64,000 nucleotides of DNA from Stratiolaelaps scimitus (GCA_019614645.1 JABWDB010000006.1:5022001-5086000), one strand, 5' to 3'; counted from the stretch's first letter, positions 1 through 12,977 are shown. The notes: generated by a model from the letters alone, not told the origin. Program-made: numbers and translations.

Positions 1-3000
1 GCAAGTATTATATATTATGACCCGTACACTATAATATAAGCAAGCTCCGTATGGTTTACATAGCGCTGTTAGCCTTTAGGATGGTGAACTATTTTATCTC
101 ACTGGACCTCTCATTCGCAATTACCGCCGTTGTTAAAAGAATGACCTCTCGAGTACCAGAATTAGGGCGGCCTATTGTCATTAAGGTGTCTAGCCGTCAT
201 AATGTTGCATATTGCTTAACGACTTTCTCTTGAGAAAAAAATGCTGTACATACATTTCGTGCTGTGTTTTCGACAGTTTATACATCGATGATTGTATGTG
301 TTATCGATGAGCGAAGCCGAAAACTAGCCGAAATTATTATTCTATGTAATTCTAATATGTTCACTGTTACTCTTGGCGGGAACTTAGGCTTTGTACAAGG
401 CTGCATTGTACAATCAAGGGTTGAATCTTCTGAGGAAGAATATTAACAGCCTACAAAATTAGTTCGTTCATGATGCATGGCTATTTACCTGTCATCAGCC
501 ACCAATTAAAACGAATTACATTTCAATTACGCTGTTGTTTCTACACCAGCAATATTTCAGCCAGCCGACGTGCCATTCACCTGGAAGGACAGGCGGATAA
601 TTAAATATAAATAGCTTTATAACCTTGAGTATATGTCCAAATTTGCTACGATAGCCATGACCTTATGGCGGTTTGTAAGCAATTTTCTATATGGTTCATT
701 ACGCGCTAGTTGCCGCGAATATTGTTCCACGAATCCAACGGCATTAGCTCTCAGACACGGTCCGCCCACCCAGAAGCATTATTTTCGAGCAATCTTAATA
801 TAAAGCGCAAAAGCTTGAAGGCCGTACATCGTGGTCATACGAGCGAATAATATAATTGATTATTATTATTATTACCCCAATCGAGCTACTGTGGTTCGTC
901 TGAGTTCGGGAACAAACGTTTGCAGGGAATTAATATGTGAACGCTCATTGCGTTCGTGAATATTCCTGTATAAGGATAACGATGATCTTTTTCGGGATCC
1001 GTTTATTCGGATCGGTGGTAAATTTCGTTAATTTTATGAAGAATTCCACGGGGTAACTGGGCATGTTTTGTGTCCACTATTCGTTCCCTACCTTTTTTTC
1101 TCCGATGGAAAACATATGACGACGTCTCGATCGTGTAGACGTATTTTCAGGGAAATGTTGCAATCTACCAAGAGAGAAATTTGATCTTGAACACGAATGT
1201 TCCATGTGTCCTCAACAGAGCATGTTATTATACTACAGTCTCTGCAGCACGACGCGCTCGGTATTTGGATGCAGAACGCACGGTGTTATTGCGAACCATT
1301 GGTCTGATATGTTCTGTTTCCTACGAAATCTCCTTCCTGCTCGCTAACTAACGGTGTGCTTGTCTCAAATTTTGCGTCTGATCCTTATGTTTGCAGTTGA
1401 GGTGACGTTACTTGGGCGTATTACAGAAGACGGTAGCTGTCATAGATTAAGTCGCCCATCACAAACCTGCGAGCTCCGGCATCGCTGACTGAGGTTGACA
1501 CTTAGTCGCCTATGTTGTGGCCTGCGCGCAAGGATGAGTCCTTGTAAGGACTGCTGTTTCAGCCTGCAAAAGTCGAAGGACGCGAATTCAAATACTGTGG
1601 TAGAAACCTTAGCCTTCGAAGGCCTCTTGAAGGGTTCTGCCTCCGATGCCGAAGGTCGTGGGTTCGACCCCTATAGTAGCAGATTTAGTCTTTGACGGCT
1701 ACAGTCTCCGCACATGTGAGAGCAAGGCATGAAGTTATGATCACAATTTTTTTTAATCCCTATTATTATCCACGGTACATAATATTTCGTTTAAGTGCAA
1801 CGCCTCCAGGCGAGGGTGTCATTAGCGCGCTCAGTGCACTCAATCTCAGTGGCACTTGCTCCTCTGCCATACGTCGATTGTTATGTCGGAACATTATAAA
1901 TTGATCTGTCATATTAAGCTTCTTCGCTTCTGACTCGAAGATCAGCTGCCTCGTTCAGTTCATGGGTTACAAATACGATATGACAACAGGATTACCTCGG
2001 TAATATGCGTGTCAAAGTCAGGGTATGACTTACAACAACGCCGAAGTCACGGATACTCTGTACTCGAGAGATGGGAAAATCCCTTTAAAGTCTATTCATT
2101 CGTTGTTGTTACACCACTTCAATACTGTATCAATTGATGATTGTCATGCATCCATCCCACAGCGATTATTACTACGAACATATAATTTGAGATCATCCGC
2201 CTACAGGTTATGAACTAGGTCCCTACGAATTAAATCCTTAATGCCAAGAACAAAATACAAAAAAGTAAAGGACAACATATGATTCTTGAGACATTCCCAA
2301 TGGTACTTCCATGGTGATGCAAAGTTGACTTTAATTCTCACTCTTCCAACTGACATTCAGTAAGACAACAAAAACAGGTTAAGGCTTGATGTCGATCTGA
2401 CATTTAGCACACAATTTAGACATAATACTATATGCACTATCGTCAACAGACCTTGTCGAATGTCGTTCAAAAATCAAAATATATCTCATTAAATATTTCG
2501 GCTCTCTATTTCGAAATAGCATGTTCCCAGTCCACCATAATTTGTATCAGCTCTATCGATGCAGACTTACCCTTTATGAAACACTGGGGGGGACGTCATC
2601 AAGTAGCCGATTACGTATGAGATAATATACAGTCGTCAACCTCCAATTTAATAAAAACGTGCTGAATAAGTTCTTGAGAAGAATTTCTAGCATCGCCTGT
2701 CACAATGTGCCAATCTCTCGATATTGGATCTATCTAACTAACTTATTCAATTGTTTGCTTATCCGAACAATTCCTTAGGATTTCCAGACGAGAGCATCCA
2801 CTCTGCGCCTTCTAAATCTATTTAGTTGATGCTTCGAGAAACCTGATGTGTGAACTGCATGGAATGGATCATTTTGCATAATCTCGGTCAAGTTGTGAAT
2901 ATGTTTTCGAATTAGGGCGGTGCTGCAGAGAGCCTCAATGCTTAGGTATCTTGATTATCTGATTACTTTTTATTTTTGAGTTGGACTAAACTCACTGATG

Positions 3001-3045
3001 TTGATAGGTCAGGGAGATCGTCGTCAATCTTCTCTTCTGGATCGG
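1..3045. other. no gene recognised
   Basis: Only short frames of up to 70 codons. Apart from the tRNA-like sequence at 1588-1682, I see nothing distinct. Confidence 0.6.
1588..1682 (+). repeat. tRNA-like sequence, probable SINE head
   Basis: GAAGGTCGTGGGTTCGACCC carries a perfect B box (GGTTCGACC) with a closed T-stem. A possible A box (GTGGTAGAAACC) lies about 60 bp upstream. No complete cloverleaf forms by eye, so a SINE head or tRNA pseudogene is likelier than a tRNA gene. Confidence 0.35.
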
Positions 3046-3138
3046 GTAATGGTAAAGATAAAGGTTTATAAGGTTTATTAAAGGAATTGCAATTGTATAA
3101 TGCTCAAGTTCTCTTATAAGTCACGACTGGGCTGATCA
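3046..3138 (-). repeat. SINE family 1 copy (tail part)
   Basis: The plus strand reads GGTAAAG..AAAGGTTTATAAGG..TTATTAAAGGAATTGCAATT..AATGCTCAAGTTCTCTTATAAGTCACG, the reverse of the SINE1 tail shared with 9991, 10497, 20750, 27466 and 51751. The tRNA-like head is not clear here. Confidence 0.6.
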
Positions 3139-3830
3139 TTTATTTTATTCCAATATTGTCTTATATAGGTATTCATAACAATAAATAATGTCCTGTATTA
3201 TACAATACGTTCAGATATTGTACGTATCGACCATATATTTCGTATACATTTTAGCAGCAGCTAATGAATAAGTGCCAATTAACTAATATAGCATTCCTGC
3301 CTCGGGCGCTCCATAGCCTCCCTTCCAGGCATTGTAACCTTGAGTGTCATCCTCAGCCCGACCAATAGCGCTGAGAACTTCGAACCTTACCCATTCGTGG
3401 TCAGTGGAGAGAGCGGATTTCAGCTGCAGCAAGAGAATCAACAACATCGGGCTCAATGATAGACGAGCTGGTGTCAGTAACACGAGTATGTCTGTCAACG
3501 GGGTGCATTAACCCATGTCGGAGGCACTCGCTTACAAACGCGGCTTGAGTAATTGGTTGTTATTCCAGTCGATGTTCTGTAGGCTAAATAAATCCTAATG
3601 GTGTTTTTATGAAGGGGGGGGGGGCTACGACCTAAAGACGGTATCTGTATGCTCAGCCTAGTCTATACTGACAGCACTGCCATAATTGCCGAGATACGAG
3701 CACATGCAACGCGTTGAAATCGGGTCGAATAACGCCTTCCATATATATGTAGATATAAGCTCGGCACGTCTTAAGGGCCTTACACACAAGTATGTGGACA
3801 GCACCATCTCTTAAGCCTCCGTGCCGACGG

Positions 3831-3886
3831 AATTGTCGCTAATGGATCGTTTTAATATGCATTATAATTATTAGTTAGCGACAATT
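3831..3886. repeat. inverted repeat, 12-bp arms
   Basis: AATTGTCGCTAA at 3831-3842 and its exact complement TTAGCGACAATT at 3875-3886 enclose a 32-bp AT-rich loop. It could be a solo hairpin or the end of a small MITE. No target duplication was seen. Confidence 0.6.
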
Positions 3887-4487
3887 CTCGACAGTGAACT
3901 GCGTAACGCAGCCAGGATTCAGGGATTACTACTAAGTCAATATCATGAGTTCGCCGAAAGCGGACGACGTCTGACTATGACCAGGTTTACCGATTAGTCG
4001 GGCTTTGAAACGAACTTTAGCCGTAGATATTTATTTATAGTTCCTGTGTCCTGCCGAACCCTATACATTATTTGCAGGGTCAGCAGTTTTTTTTTAACGT
4101 TCGAAGCTACGTGAGTGAAATATTTTCCGGCACGCGCCGAATCTATTTGAAATAAGTTTTTAAGTATTTCTGTCACGTCCGACGAAATTTGCGCAGTATT
4201 GCTAACATGATTATTTCCATTAAAGTGAAAAAATTGCCGTAATTAACAATGCGATAACAATGTCGATCTCGTTTGGCCAAGGCCACACGACAATGTTTCG
4301 TGTGGCTATCGGTGACAATAACGAGGCCTGTCGCGTACGGACGAGCAGCGATAGCTGTTTGCATGTATGAAGCAAATGTCGCGCTGAATGGCATGCTTAT
4401 CGTTCAAGCTAATACGAATATACACTTCAGTAGGCTCTGTACAAGCTGGTCGTTGAGAAGGCTCGTTAAGGCTTCACCCTATCCCGT

Positions 4488-4565
4488 TGATGGTCTAGCG
4501 GAAAGCGCCTTGGACTGGTACACCGAAATGGCACACGGTTTGGGATCAAATGCTGCGAGACGCGG
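4488..4565 (+). repeat. tRNA-like sequence, degraded
   Basis: GATGGTCTAGCGGAAAGCGC resembles an A box region. A weak B-box-like GGTTTGGGATC follows about 45 bp later. No acceptor stem is seen. Confidence 0.25.
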
Positions 4566-6819
4566 AAAAAATCAGGCATTGTTCCAACAAAAAAGATAAC
4601 GACCAGACGAAGGTGTAGTTACTCCACTGTTATCGGCAACTTCAATGTGGGTCATGGGTAAGGTAAGCCGGGTCGGGCAAAGCTAATCGCTGTCCATAAG
4701 ATAGCCTATCCATGCCACTAACTTCTTGCCGTGATATAAATATCTACTCCTTGTGACACTGGTGTCAACCAATTTTGGACATATCACGCTAAGTAAACAT
4801 AGGTCCAAAGGATTATATTAATGATTATGTTATTTAACTTATTAATTAATGATTATATTAATTAACAGGTTTGCTCATAATAAGCAATATTAGCGTTTGC
4901 TAATAATGCTATGACTTGTCCTGTAATTTATTTCAGTACGCGATACGTATTTGAATCGAATTATATAATAATACTCAGATTGGACTCGCGTCACATTTCT
5001 ATGCACGATAACAGAGTCTCAAAGAAAAGATAACACAGAGCCGGGAAATCGTGCGGATACGCTTAAGTTACCCTGAGATTTGACCGAGGTCCAGTCGTGA
5101 CCGCTTGGCCAATCCCGCGTCGCGTTGATACTCGGTGCCTACCAAACCACGATCGTAGACAGATAAACTGGTCATTGAGATGTCGTGCTGTCTAGATTCC
5201 TATCAGCGGTCCGAACATCCGAAATAGGCTACAGAGCTTTCGCTGTAGTCCTCTAATATATAATAGTATGGATTTCGATTCGTTGTAGCAATACGCCAGT
5301 CTTTTTTTTACCTTTCTGATGAAATGACCGATCAGAATTTGTTGAATCAATGAATGAACGAATCTGAACGCCGCCAGAAATCTTCACCTTGCGAACCCTT
5401 GGTGATCCGATGGCCGCCAGCCCAGACTCTCATATGAAGTAAGGACCTTACGCCCTGATAGCTGCGCATGCATATTTAAGCGCTGGTATAGCAGCGGTCA
5501 AGGTCGAGTTTGTTTTCATGGCTGTAGACACTTTCGTTCGCATATATGGTAATTCGAGGGCTCTGGTGTTGGGAGCACCAAGGATAGCTTTGCTCAGCAT
5601 TTCGTTAATGAATCAGCGCTCGCATTTCTGTCAAATTCCACTCAGCCAGTCACATTTACTTTGAGGTTGCTTTCCGCTTTTTCATCGCTCTTTGCCATCA
5701 TACGTAGCTGTCAATACACGTTTTATTGATTACTAGCGAAAACGCAGACTAAAATGCACGTGGCCTTCGATAATTCTTCCTTTATTAAGACGGCCGATCT
5801 GGTTACTGATTGGATTTCATATTTGAGGAGTGGCCAGACCAGCTTCGTCGTGATAACACCTACACACCGTCACCTGCCATACAGTCGTATGTCCGTGTGT
5901 CCATTTGCTTCCCGTGTCCAGTGGGGCTTAAATGTGATACATATAGACAAAGAAGTTTCCTCATGGCGGGTTGCTCGACGGTAATTGCCCCAATTGCTGG
6001 ACTACCACCATAAATAATACCTGTCGGGCGACTCAGTATATAGAAGCACTAATGCTAAGGTCCTTATATATATATGCGTACATCGCAATTTAGGATTGCC
6101 TTGTACATACAAGCTACATCTACACTGTACGTTGAATGGGGATTGCGTGCAATGTCAGGTACGGCGTGTAGGCCACGTACGCACGCAGGTGTGTGCTGAT
6201 GCAAGCAGTCGCTTGCAATCTGTGAATTGCCGTGCTTATAAGCGAGGTATACGGCTATGCGGCAAACTGAAAAGGAAAGAAATAACGATGTCTACCCGCA
6301 CTAACGTTGAAACAAGCAGTGCACAAGACTGGGCTGAGGGGGCAGAAGAATACCAACTAGCTCCGCTTGAAAAAGGCAACGCCTTGTCTGATAGCTGACC
6401 GTTATAGCGGATGTCACAACTAGAAACGTGCGCGTATGTTAGCAAAGATATTACACATTAGGGACATTAGGCAAACGATGGTAAGTGATGATCTTCACCA
6501 GTGACAATTATTCTGAGACAACCTGTGTATATATATATATATATATATATGTGTGTATTCCAAAATGTAGTGAAACACAAAGAGACCGAATTATTTCATA
6601 GTATTCCTATCATAAGGAGGGTTGGCTATGTAGAAGAACCCAAAGAAATGTATTCTCCTACGCTCCTTCACCCTTTATACCGTATGACGGCGAGCTTCCG
6701 CATTAGTTCTCTTTACACCGTTACCTATCGTGCTCGATGAGGGCGGTGCCAGCATATATATATATATATGTGTCTGTGTGTGTGTTTTTCTTTTTTTTTT
6801 TGATGAAGGCAGTGCTTCC

Positions 6820-7728
6820 GCATATCTCTATTCCTCCTTTTCCTCCGTAAGCACTCCCCAGAGGACGAGCTCGCCCTCAACGGCCGCCAGCAATTCCACA
6901 ACAGAGACAGATGCACGCGCAACTGTAGAGGCGCTTGTGGCCCGCTCCCTGTGGCCTGGAATGTTTGCTACTCGTCCAGTCAGCCCCGCCTCCACGAACC
7001 ATGCCCCCGAATCTCCCCCACAATCTGACCCCCGTCCTCGAGCTCGTCCCGGGGCGGGGCGGGGTGCTGGAGGCTGCATACTTGTGTGCTCTTTGTAGCC
7101 GATCTCTCGGCCGTCCGTCATTTCCGCGCTGGCCAAATTACTTGTTTCGTCTCCGGCCCGCTGGCGCGTCTCTTGCGGCGATCTCTTGGTGCGCTCGGAT
7201 GGCAGAAACTATGCGGGTAAAGGTAGCAGAAGACCACTCACGGGTGCAGCCGCGCCTGCAGCTATATCATTCTCAGCCCGCCACCATCCGCTGCACTCCA
7301 CAGCCGAGTCTCCGTGCCAACCGAGCGACGACCGGCCGACTAGTGCGTTCGCGTTGTCGTTTGTTCCGGGGGAGGCTCGACGTCCAGCACCGGCGTTTCG
7401 TCTCGGCAGACCGGCGAGAGCCTAGCGGGTACCTGGCGGCGGCAGAGCTCGGCCTTCGAAAACGCTCTGCCTGCGTCGCATGCAGGGACAGAGGAGAGAC
7501 GTCGCCCGGCGCAACGATACAGCGTAGCAGTGGGATATCTGGTACACCTATGCATTGTGCAGGCACACATGTGAAACGGAGATTCCAAGCGTTCGTCAGC
7601 CGTTCTTCGTTTGCCCGCATGTCTTGCGAAGCGCGAGTGGATTCATTTGCTTGCGGCTGTCATGCTGACGACAATGTTGACCTGTGCCAATTTGTGATCT
7701 ACACGGGCAGTGTCTTGCATGCGTGCAG
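6820..7728 (+). other. GC/CpG-dense island, probable promoter and noncoding first exon
   Basis: Base composition rises sharply above the surroundings with many CG dinucleotides, and long open frames appear on both strands (265 codons plus, 115 minus), as expected from GC-rich noncoding DNA. The plus frame has no recognisable domain. The island ends at TGCGTGCAG followed by GTAACA (7729), a good donor, after which composition drops at once to AT-rich. This suggests a transcript that starts in the island and runs rightward. No matching coding exon downstream is identified. Confidence 0.4.
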
Positions 7729-7739
7729 GTAACACACAG

Positions 7740-9990
7740 TTTTCAAAAAAAAATTTTTAAAAAATATTGCGTTGTCGTTTTGTTGCGCCCTTTTTTCTTC
7801 AACAAACAAAACTGAATCAGCGCTACGCTATATCAGCCATTATACGCCTGATACATAATATGCATGATACGTGTACGCAAAAGACTCAGCTATAAACAGG
7901 CCAAACTTTACCTACCTCTCACCCTTCGGTCCTTACCAAAGTTGTTTCAATCTTCAAAATCGCCCGTGATATTACGACAAAGCGTTACCGGGCGTAATTT
8001 TTTTCGCACCGGGAATTGTCCAGTTCTCTAGACCTGAACGTAGGCAAATCGATCGAGAATTGATTGCTCGCAATGAACATACGGACTTCTCAAGTGCCTT
8101 AAGTTTTGGTTTCATCGAGAGAGATCCTTATAGAGGTAGGAGGAGGATGCGTGTCACCTCGTTGCCACCGTAGCGGAAACGAAGATCTGATAAAATGTTC
8201 ACTATAGACATGCTGTACTTCGTGATAGGCCGTCAGATGCCACGTTCGTGAGGGAAGGATTATGTGTCCTTGTGAATCATCCGCGGTATAGAGATCGCGT
8301 TGCGATAGGGCGTTTTGTCCTGTCATGTTGTTTCTGCTTACTGAAGTTCTTCTCAGAGCGGAATGAGCTGCCAGACGAGGGATCTCGGTCGAGCGAATTT
8401 TTTATGTTCTTGGACGTTCGCCACAAGGAAAGACAGTGATGAGTTTACATTGGAGGGAAGTTCACACGCGTGCGGGAATGAGTATATGGATTGGTTGATA
8501 ACTTCTCTAATGGGTATTTTCGGCTCCGGATGGCCGGATTCGCCAGTTGCGGATACTTCCTGTGCATTTTCCTGTGGGATCGGTACTATGAGACCTCCGG
8601 GAGTTAAACGGGCACATCTTGCCATGTCCGCTATTGTCGGTTCAATAGATTCTAGCAAGGAAATAATGGGCGGTGTAACAGACAAGCCAGCCTCTTTCAG
8701 ACTCTCATGAAAAGATGGCTTGTGAATTCTGCTGCGGTTAATATTGCGAACACCGCTGATCTTCACTGTTTTCGAGCAAAACGCAAAACCATTACGAGAG
8801 AACCGCTTCTCCTCGATGCGTTAACGGAACAGCAACACAGCGCCACAAGCGAGAAGTGTATGCAACATCCTTCGAAATGACCCAGCGAGGCGGATGTTTT
8901 ACATAGGCGGAAGCTAATATATGCAAAATGATCCCCTCCAAGACACGGGCAAGGCCTTTAGCGGGAGTATTCGCACTAAGAGGTTCCGGCCCTTGCAGAA
9001 CAAAAAGTTCACGAAACAACAAGACGTTTAATAAGGGACTGTAGCCAACTGGCTATTGCTGCTTGGGGCGACGTGACCTTACGGAGCTTCTTCCATGGAA
9101 AGCAATCAATGTAATTAACAGTGTTAGTTATCATTGCTGGTGGCAAGCTTGTCATTTTTTAGCAGCTCGTTCTTTTTTTAGAAGTCTCTCCGTAAGCGGT
9201 TCTGCTTACAAACGCTGATTTTTTCTGCAGCGCTGCACAGTGAAATCAACACCTCTAGCTGACCTCATGGCCTCTTTAGCTTGACCGTCGCGTAGAGGGG
9301 TCTTAGTGCAGTGCAGCTTTTCTATACTGTGCTCAGCTTATGTATGCTTCTGGAATAATGCCTAAGGATCGTTATCTTCTATTATGATTGAGCCAAGCAC
9401 TATCAAGTAAACACCATCTGGGTCTGTATCGTACCACAATGTGAACGCGTTAAATTAATTCGTTTATAATTAGTTCTCGTAAGTAGAATTTGCTTCACTC
9501 ACGACTGTGTCTATGCAATATTCTGGTTATAACGTTCAAATTAGTGAAGACGCGAACACAAAGCGAGGAAAACCAAACTGCACTCAACTCAGCATAGCCG
9601 ACCCGAAGTGCGTGCAGCGGTATCTTCCCTGCAGACGGCATCGGTTGGCCACTTAGTAACTTCGAATTTCGCTGAAAATGAATCGCATCGAATCATGTAA
9701 TCATCATAAACAACCTAGACCAATCTCGACTCATGAGAAAGGTTATCAATTCCGGTAAACATTAGCTCGTCACATTACTGCGATAGTAGCATCAGTGATC
9801 GACGTTTTATTAAAGAAGAATACTGTATTTTAATTGATTTTAATATTTATTTCACTTTGAAAGCAGTGATAGCCGTTGGCCCCCCTATTCCGTATTGTAT
9901 ATACGTCAACGAGAGGACTCCACTGGAAAGGGATCATGCGGGATAATGGGATGTTGAACCAACCGGGCCAGTTCAGGACCGTCGAACACA
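7740..9990. other. no confirmed gene; one 137-codon minus frame at 8353-8766
   Basis: The minus frame at 8353-8766 (with TPPIISLLESIEPTIADMAR) looks protein-like, but the plus strand is also open for 115 codons over the same bases and no family is recognised. Left uncalled. Confidence 0.4.
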
Positions 9991-10045
9991 AAGGTAAAGG
10001 TAAAGGTTTTATTGGTTTGTTAAAGGAGCTGCAATAGGTTCGAAG
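9991..10045 (-). repeat. SINE family 1 copy, 3' end with TTTACC repeats
   Basis: The plus strand begins with three tandem GGTAAA units and continues TTTTATTGGTTTGTTAAAGG and AGCTGCAAT. In SINE orientation this is the extreme 3' end, a short (TTTACC)n tract. The rest of the element is lost or diverged. Confidence 0.6.
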
Positions 10046-10444
10046 GTTCGAAATAGCACAGTCCCGAAACAATGCACGCATAAGAGCTATGTTGGAGGAA
10101 TGGATCAACCAGAGAGTTTAACTGGCAGCGCACCGTGATCACAACGATATATTGCAATCGTCAATTGATTTAGTATTCAACTGATGTAAAAAAACAACGA
10201 GATGCTATGATAATAACATCCAGGCATAAGGGTACACGCCTAGTTCCCATGACTCGATGTACACTTTAAATAGCTCTCCTATCCTAGAGTACAGACCGTT
10301 CAGGATTTAAGCGTCATTCAGGAGCCCCCCTTCCAACTTTGGCGAAACTACTACTAAAGTTATCCGGTCGTTGAACTCCTAGTTGCAACACGATTTTCTG
10401 TTGTTTTGTCGTCAGGTAGAACGGAGATCTTCGTGACACTGTCC

Positions 10445-10568
10445 TATAGTGTAGTTTGTATTGCTCATAGACATGGCGGGCATACCCCGTTGCGTGATGA
10501 CATATAAGAGAGCTTAAGCATTGAAAAATTGCAGCTCCTTTAATAAACCAATAAACCGTTACCTTAGA
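10445..10568 (+). repeat. SINE family 1 copy
   Basis: Contains GATGACATATAAGAGAGCTT, AAGCATTG, AAAAATTGCAGCTCCTTTAA and TAAACCAATAAACC in SINE orientation. A worn B-box region (GGGCATACCCCG) sits just before it. Confidence 0.65.
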
Positions 10569-12458
10569 TACACGGGGATTCACTAAACTCTGCGCAGAAT
10601 TCAACAAATCTATTAGAAGGGTCTATTGCGCTAGATATGGTCTTCCCCTTTGCAGGGAGTCCATTATGTTAATTCTGCAGATAAGTGGATTACACGAAGA
10701 AGCTGATCTTTGAACGTTTCGAGAACTGGTGAAGCTTAACATGACAGATCAATTTCTAATCTCCCGAAGTAACACCCTACACAGCAGGAGAACAGCACGC
10801 GGTACTGAGATTGCAGGCACTGAGCGCTTCGACAATGCCCTGCGCCTGGAGACTTCAGCGCGATCACTTAGCTACTCCTAATTTATCACGATCATTTACG
10901 TGCTCCCAATGATAAAGAGTTGCATTGAGTAACGCCAACTTGACTAAAACACCACCGTAACTTATATAGAACTATGTTTCACTATATTCTCCAACGCGCC
11001 TCGTACCCCCGCCGATTCAAATGTCTTCAATCCCGTATGTTCCTCTCTATTCCCAGGCGTTTCATTGCAGGACCTCAGTTGTACGTGAACGCAATCGTAT
11101 AGCCTCACTGAACAGATCGTACAGGTGGACGTCAAATCTTACGAGACGCAGGTTTAAGCCGCTAGTCACTCCATTGTTTATATTAATTTACTATAATTAT
11201 AGTATCATAATTATTTTAGGAATTCTAGTATTATAATTATATTACAAACTGCTTTATAAAATATACATAACCATGTATGATGACATTTTGCATAGGCCCC
11301 AGTTTCATCTGCATCCCAGCTTATAATAGTCTATCGGCCGCTAACCCGATGCGTGTGGTCTCCCACCGCAGATACAGGGCTCGAGTTCTATCGGAACAGT
11401 AGAAGCAGTATCTAAAATAGCCATGACGGCAGCTTGAATATCTGGCCAGTATGGAATATCTTGAATATCTGGACTATCGAAAATCAACTGCAATCTATCG
11501 AAAATCAACTGTCTTATGTGGACATTTTCTACTTACCATGTGTGTAGCAGGTAAGTAGCCTTCTACGGAGTACAACACAAACAAACATATCTTCCACAAT
11601 TGCGCGAGGACCAATTCGCTGACGCTATTATACAACCTAAAAATGTGTTCCGTTGCAACTTACCAGATGAACACTTGTGAACCTTTCAATGTGAACCATT
11701 AACGATAGATGGAACACATCCTAGCCGTGTACAAGGGGTAGTTGTTTACGCTCCCTAAGTGGAAAATTTCCTTTGCCGTGGAAATATCTGATCGTTCATG
11801 TTTTCGTCTCGAAGTAAATTTTTGCTATAGATAAACATGTGACCGTATTGCGGAGCACGACTATAGTGATGGCTCGAGTTGGGAAACTGATCCAACGGAA
11901 TTAGAGGGGACCCTGCAGCATCCCCTAAGGAAAAATGCTTCTCGAGGGATTTGCCAATAGTTCAGGTCTACTCGACTACAGGTGCAAGTATTTCAACGGG
12001 GTAGCCTGTCTAACAATATTGGTGGTATAGCAATGTATTTTATCGCGGGCCTTCCTCAAGGACGAGGCCTTTCTCTGCTCCCAAATAAGAACACGAATCA
12101 TTTCCACTTGATAGGACACGCGGTGGGAACACCGCAGACTGTCTACCTATTACGATTGATGAATGATATTGCTTATCATGCCTCCATATCGAGGTAATCT
12201 AATCCCATAGAGACGGCAAATGTATTGAAGCAAACGGTTCCCGACCTCCTGGGCACGAGCGTTCATTAATAGATTTAATTAGTATGGTAAATACCTGCCT
12301 AACTCGAGCAAATTTATGTTCTGATTATTATTTATCCTTCAGCACGCTGACCTGCCACGGCGACGGGAAGCCAACCCAATACATACGCGCGTCCTTTGAG
12401 AAATGGCGAAAAACCTCAAATTATAGAATTGCGAATTATAATGAGTAGGCATTTGCCT
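10569..12458. other. no confirmed gene; possible exon at 11982-12194
   Basis: From an acceptor (CTACAG ending 11981) to a donor (GTAATC near 12195) the plus strand stays open for 71 codons (with GIAMYFIAGLPQGRGLSLL). The pyrimidine tract is weak and no family is recognised. Short local duplications occur at 11433-11512. Confidence 0.3.
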
Positions 12459-12562
12459 ATTTGCATTAAGGGGTCCGTCTTACGAAGCAATGCTAAAAGC
12501 AGTTGTACAGTGGACGTTAAATGTTGGCTGAGAGTCAGCCCGAAAACCTTAATGACTGGGCA
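12459..12562 (+). repeat. SINE family 2 copy, tail part
   Basis: Contains TTTGCATTAAGGGGTCCGTC, TTACGAAGCAATGCTAAAAG, CAGTTGTACAGTGGACGTTA and AATGTTGGCTGAGAGTCAGC. The same ordered string recurs at 12737, 20899, 21030, 39231, 62105 and 63438. It forms an inverted pair with the copy 180 bp downstream. Confidence 0.8.
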
Positions 12563-12736
12563 TTTACATTATGCCTAACGATTTCGAGACGGAACCCTTG
12601 AGCAGACAGCCACTACGTTCTATAGTGATTCGAAATCAATGATCGCACTTTTAGAAAAGTGTATTTTTGCCAGAGATTCGACCGCAGTTTCATTCAAGTT
12701 AGGACGCGATATGTGGTTGGTATATCGTATATTACT

Positions 12737-12843
12737 AAAAGGTTTTGCAGGCTGTCTCCCAGCCAACATTTAGCGTCCACGGTACTGCTTTTAGCATTGC
12801 TTCGTAAGACGGACCCCTAAATGCAAATGTGTAATGGTGAGGG
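12737..12843 (-). mobile_element. SINE family 2 insertion with perfect 14-bp target-site duplication
   Basis: The element reads, on the minus strand, CATTTGCATTTAGGGGTCCG, TCTTACGAAGCAATGCTAAA, AGCAGTACCGTGGACGCTAA and ATGTTGGCTGGGAGACAGCC. It is flanked by TATCGTATATTACT at 12723-12736 and again at 12844-12857. The duplicated flank marks target-primed insertion of this 107-bp, 5'-truncated copy. Confidence 0.85.
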
Positions 12844-12974
12844 TATCGTATATTACTGTATCTATAAATACTATAGATACTGAAACATATATTGTTATTA
12901 TCACGAGCCGCCAACGGTGTGGGTTGAACGACGACTTTTTGTACAATGATCCCTTGCTAAGTGCGTATACTACA

Positions 12975-12977
<3 letters not shown>

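Larger units (their letters stand above)
3139..6527. other. no gene recognised
   Basis: Contains the inverted repeat at 3831, a G12 run at about 3614-3625 and the degraded tRNA-like sequence at 4488. Open frames (to 108 codons at 4273-4599) have no protein features. Confidence 0.6.

Noticed and set aside
6935..7732. 265-codon plus frame
   Set aside because: Lies in a CpG-dense island where both strands are open. It has no domain, membrane segment or homology, and long frames are expected from the composition.
8353..8766. 137-codon minus frame
   Set aside because: Protein-like at a glance, but the opposite strand is open over the same bases and nothing is recognised.
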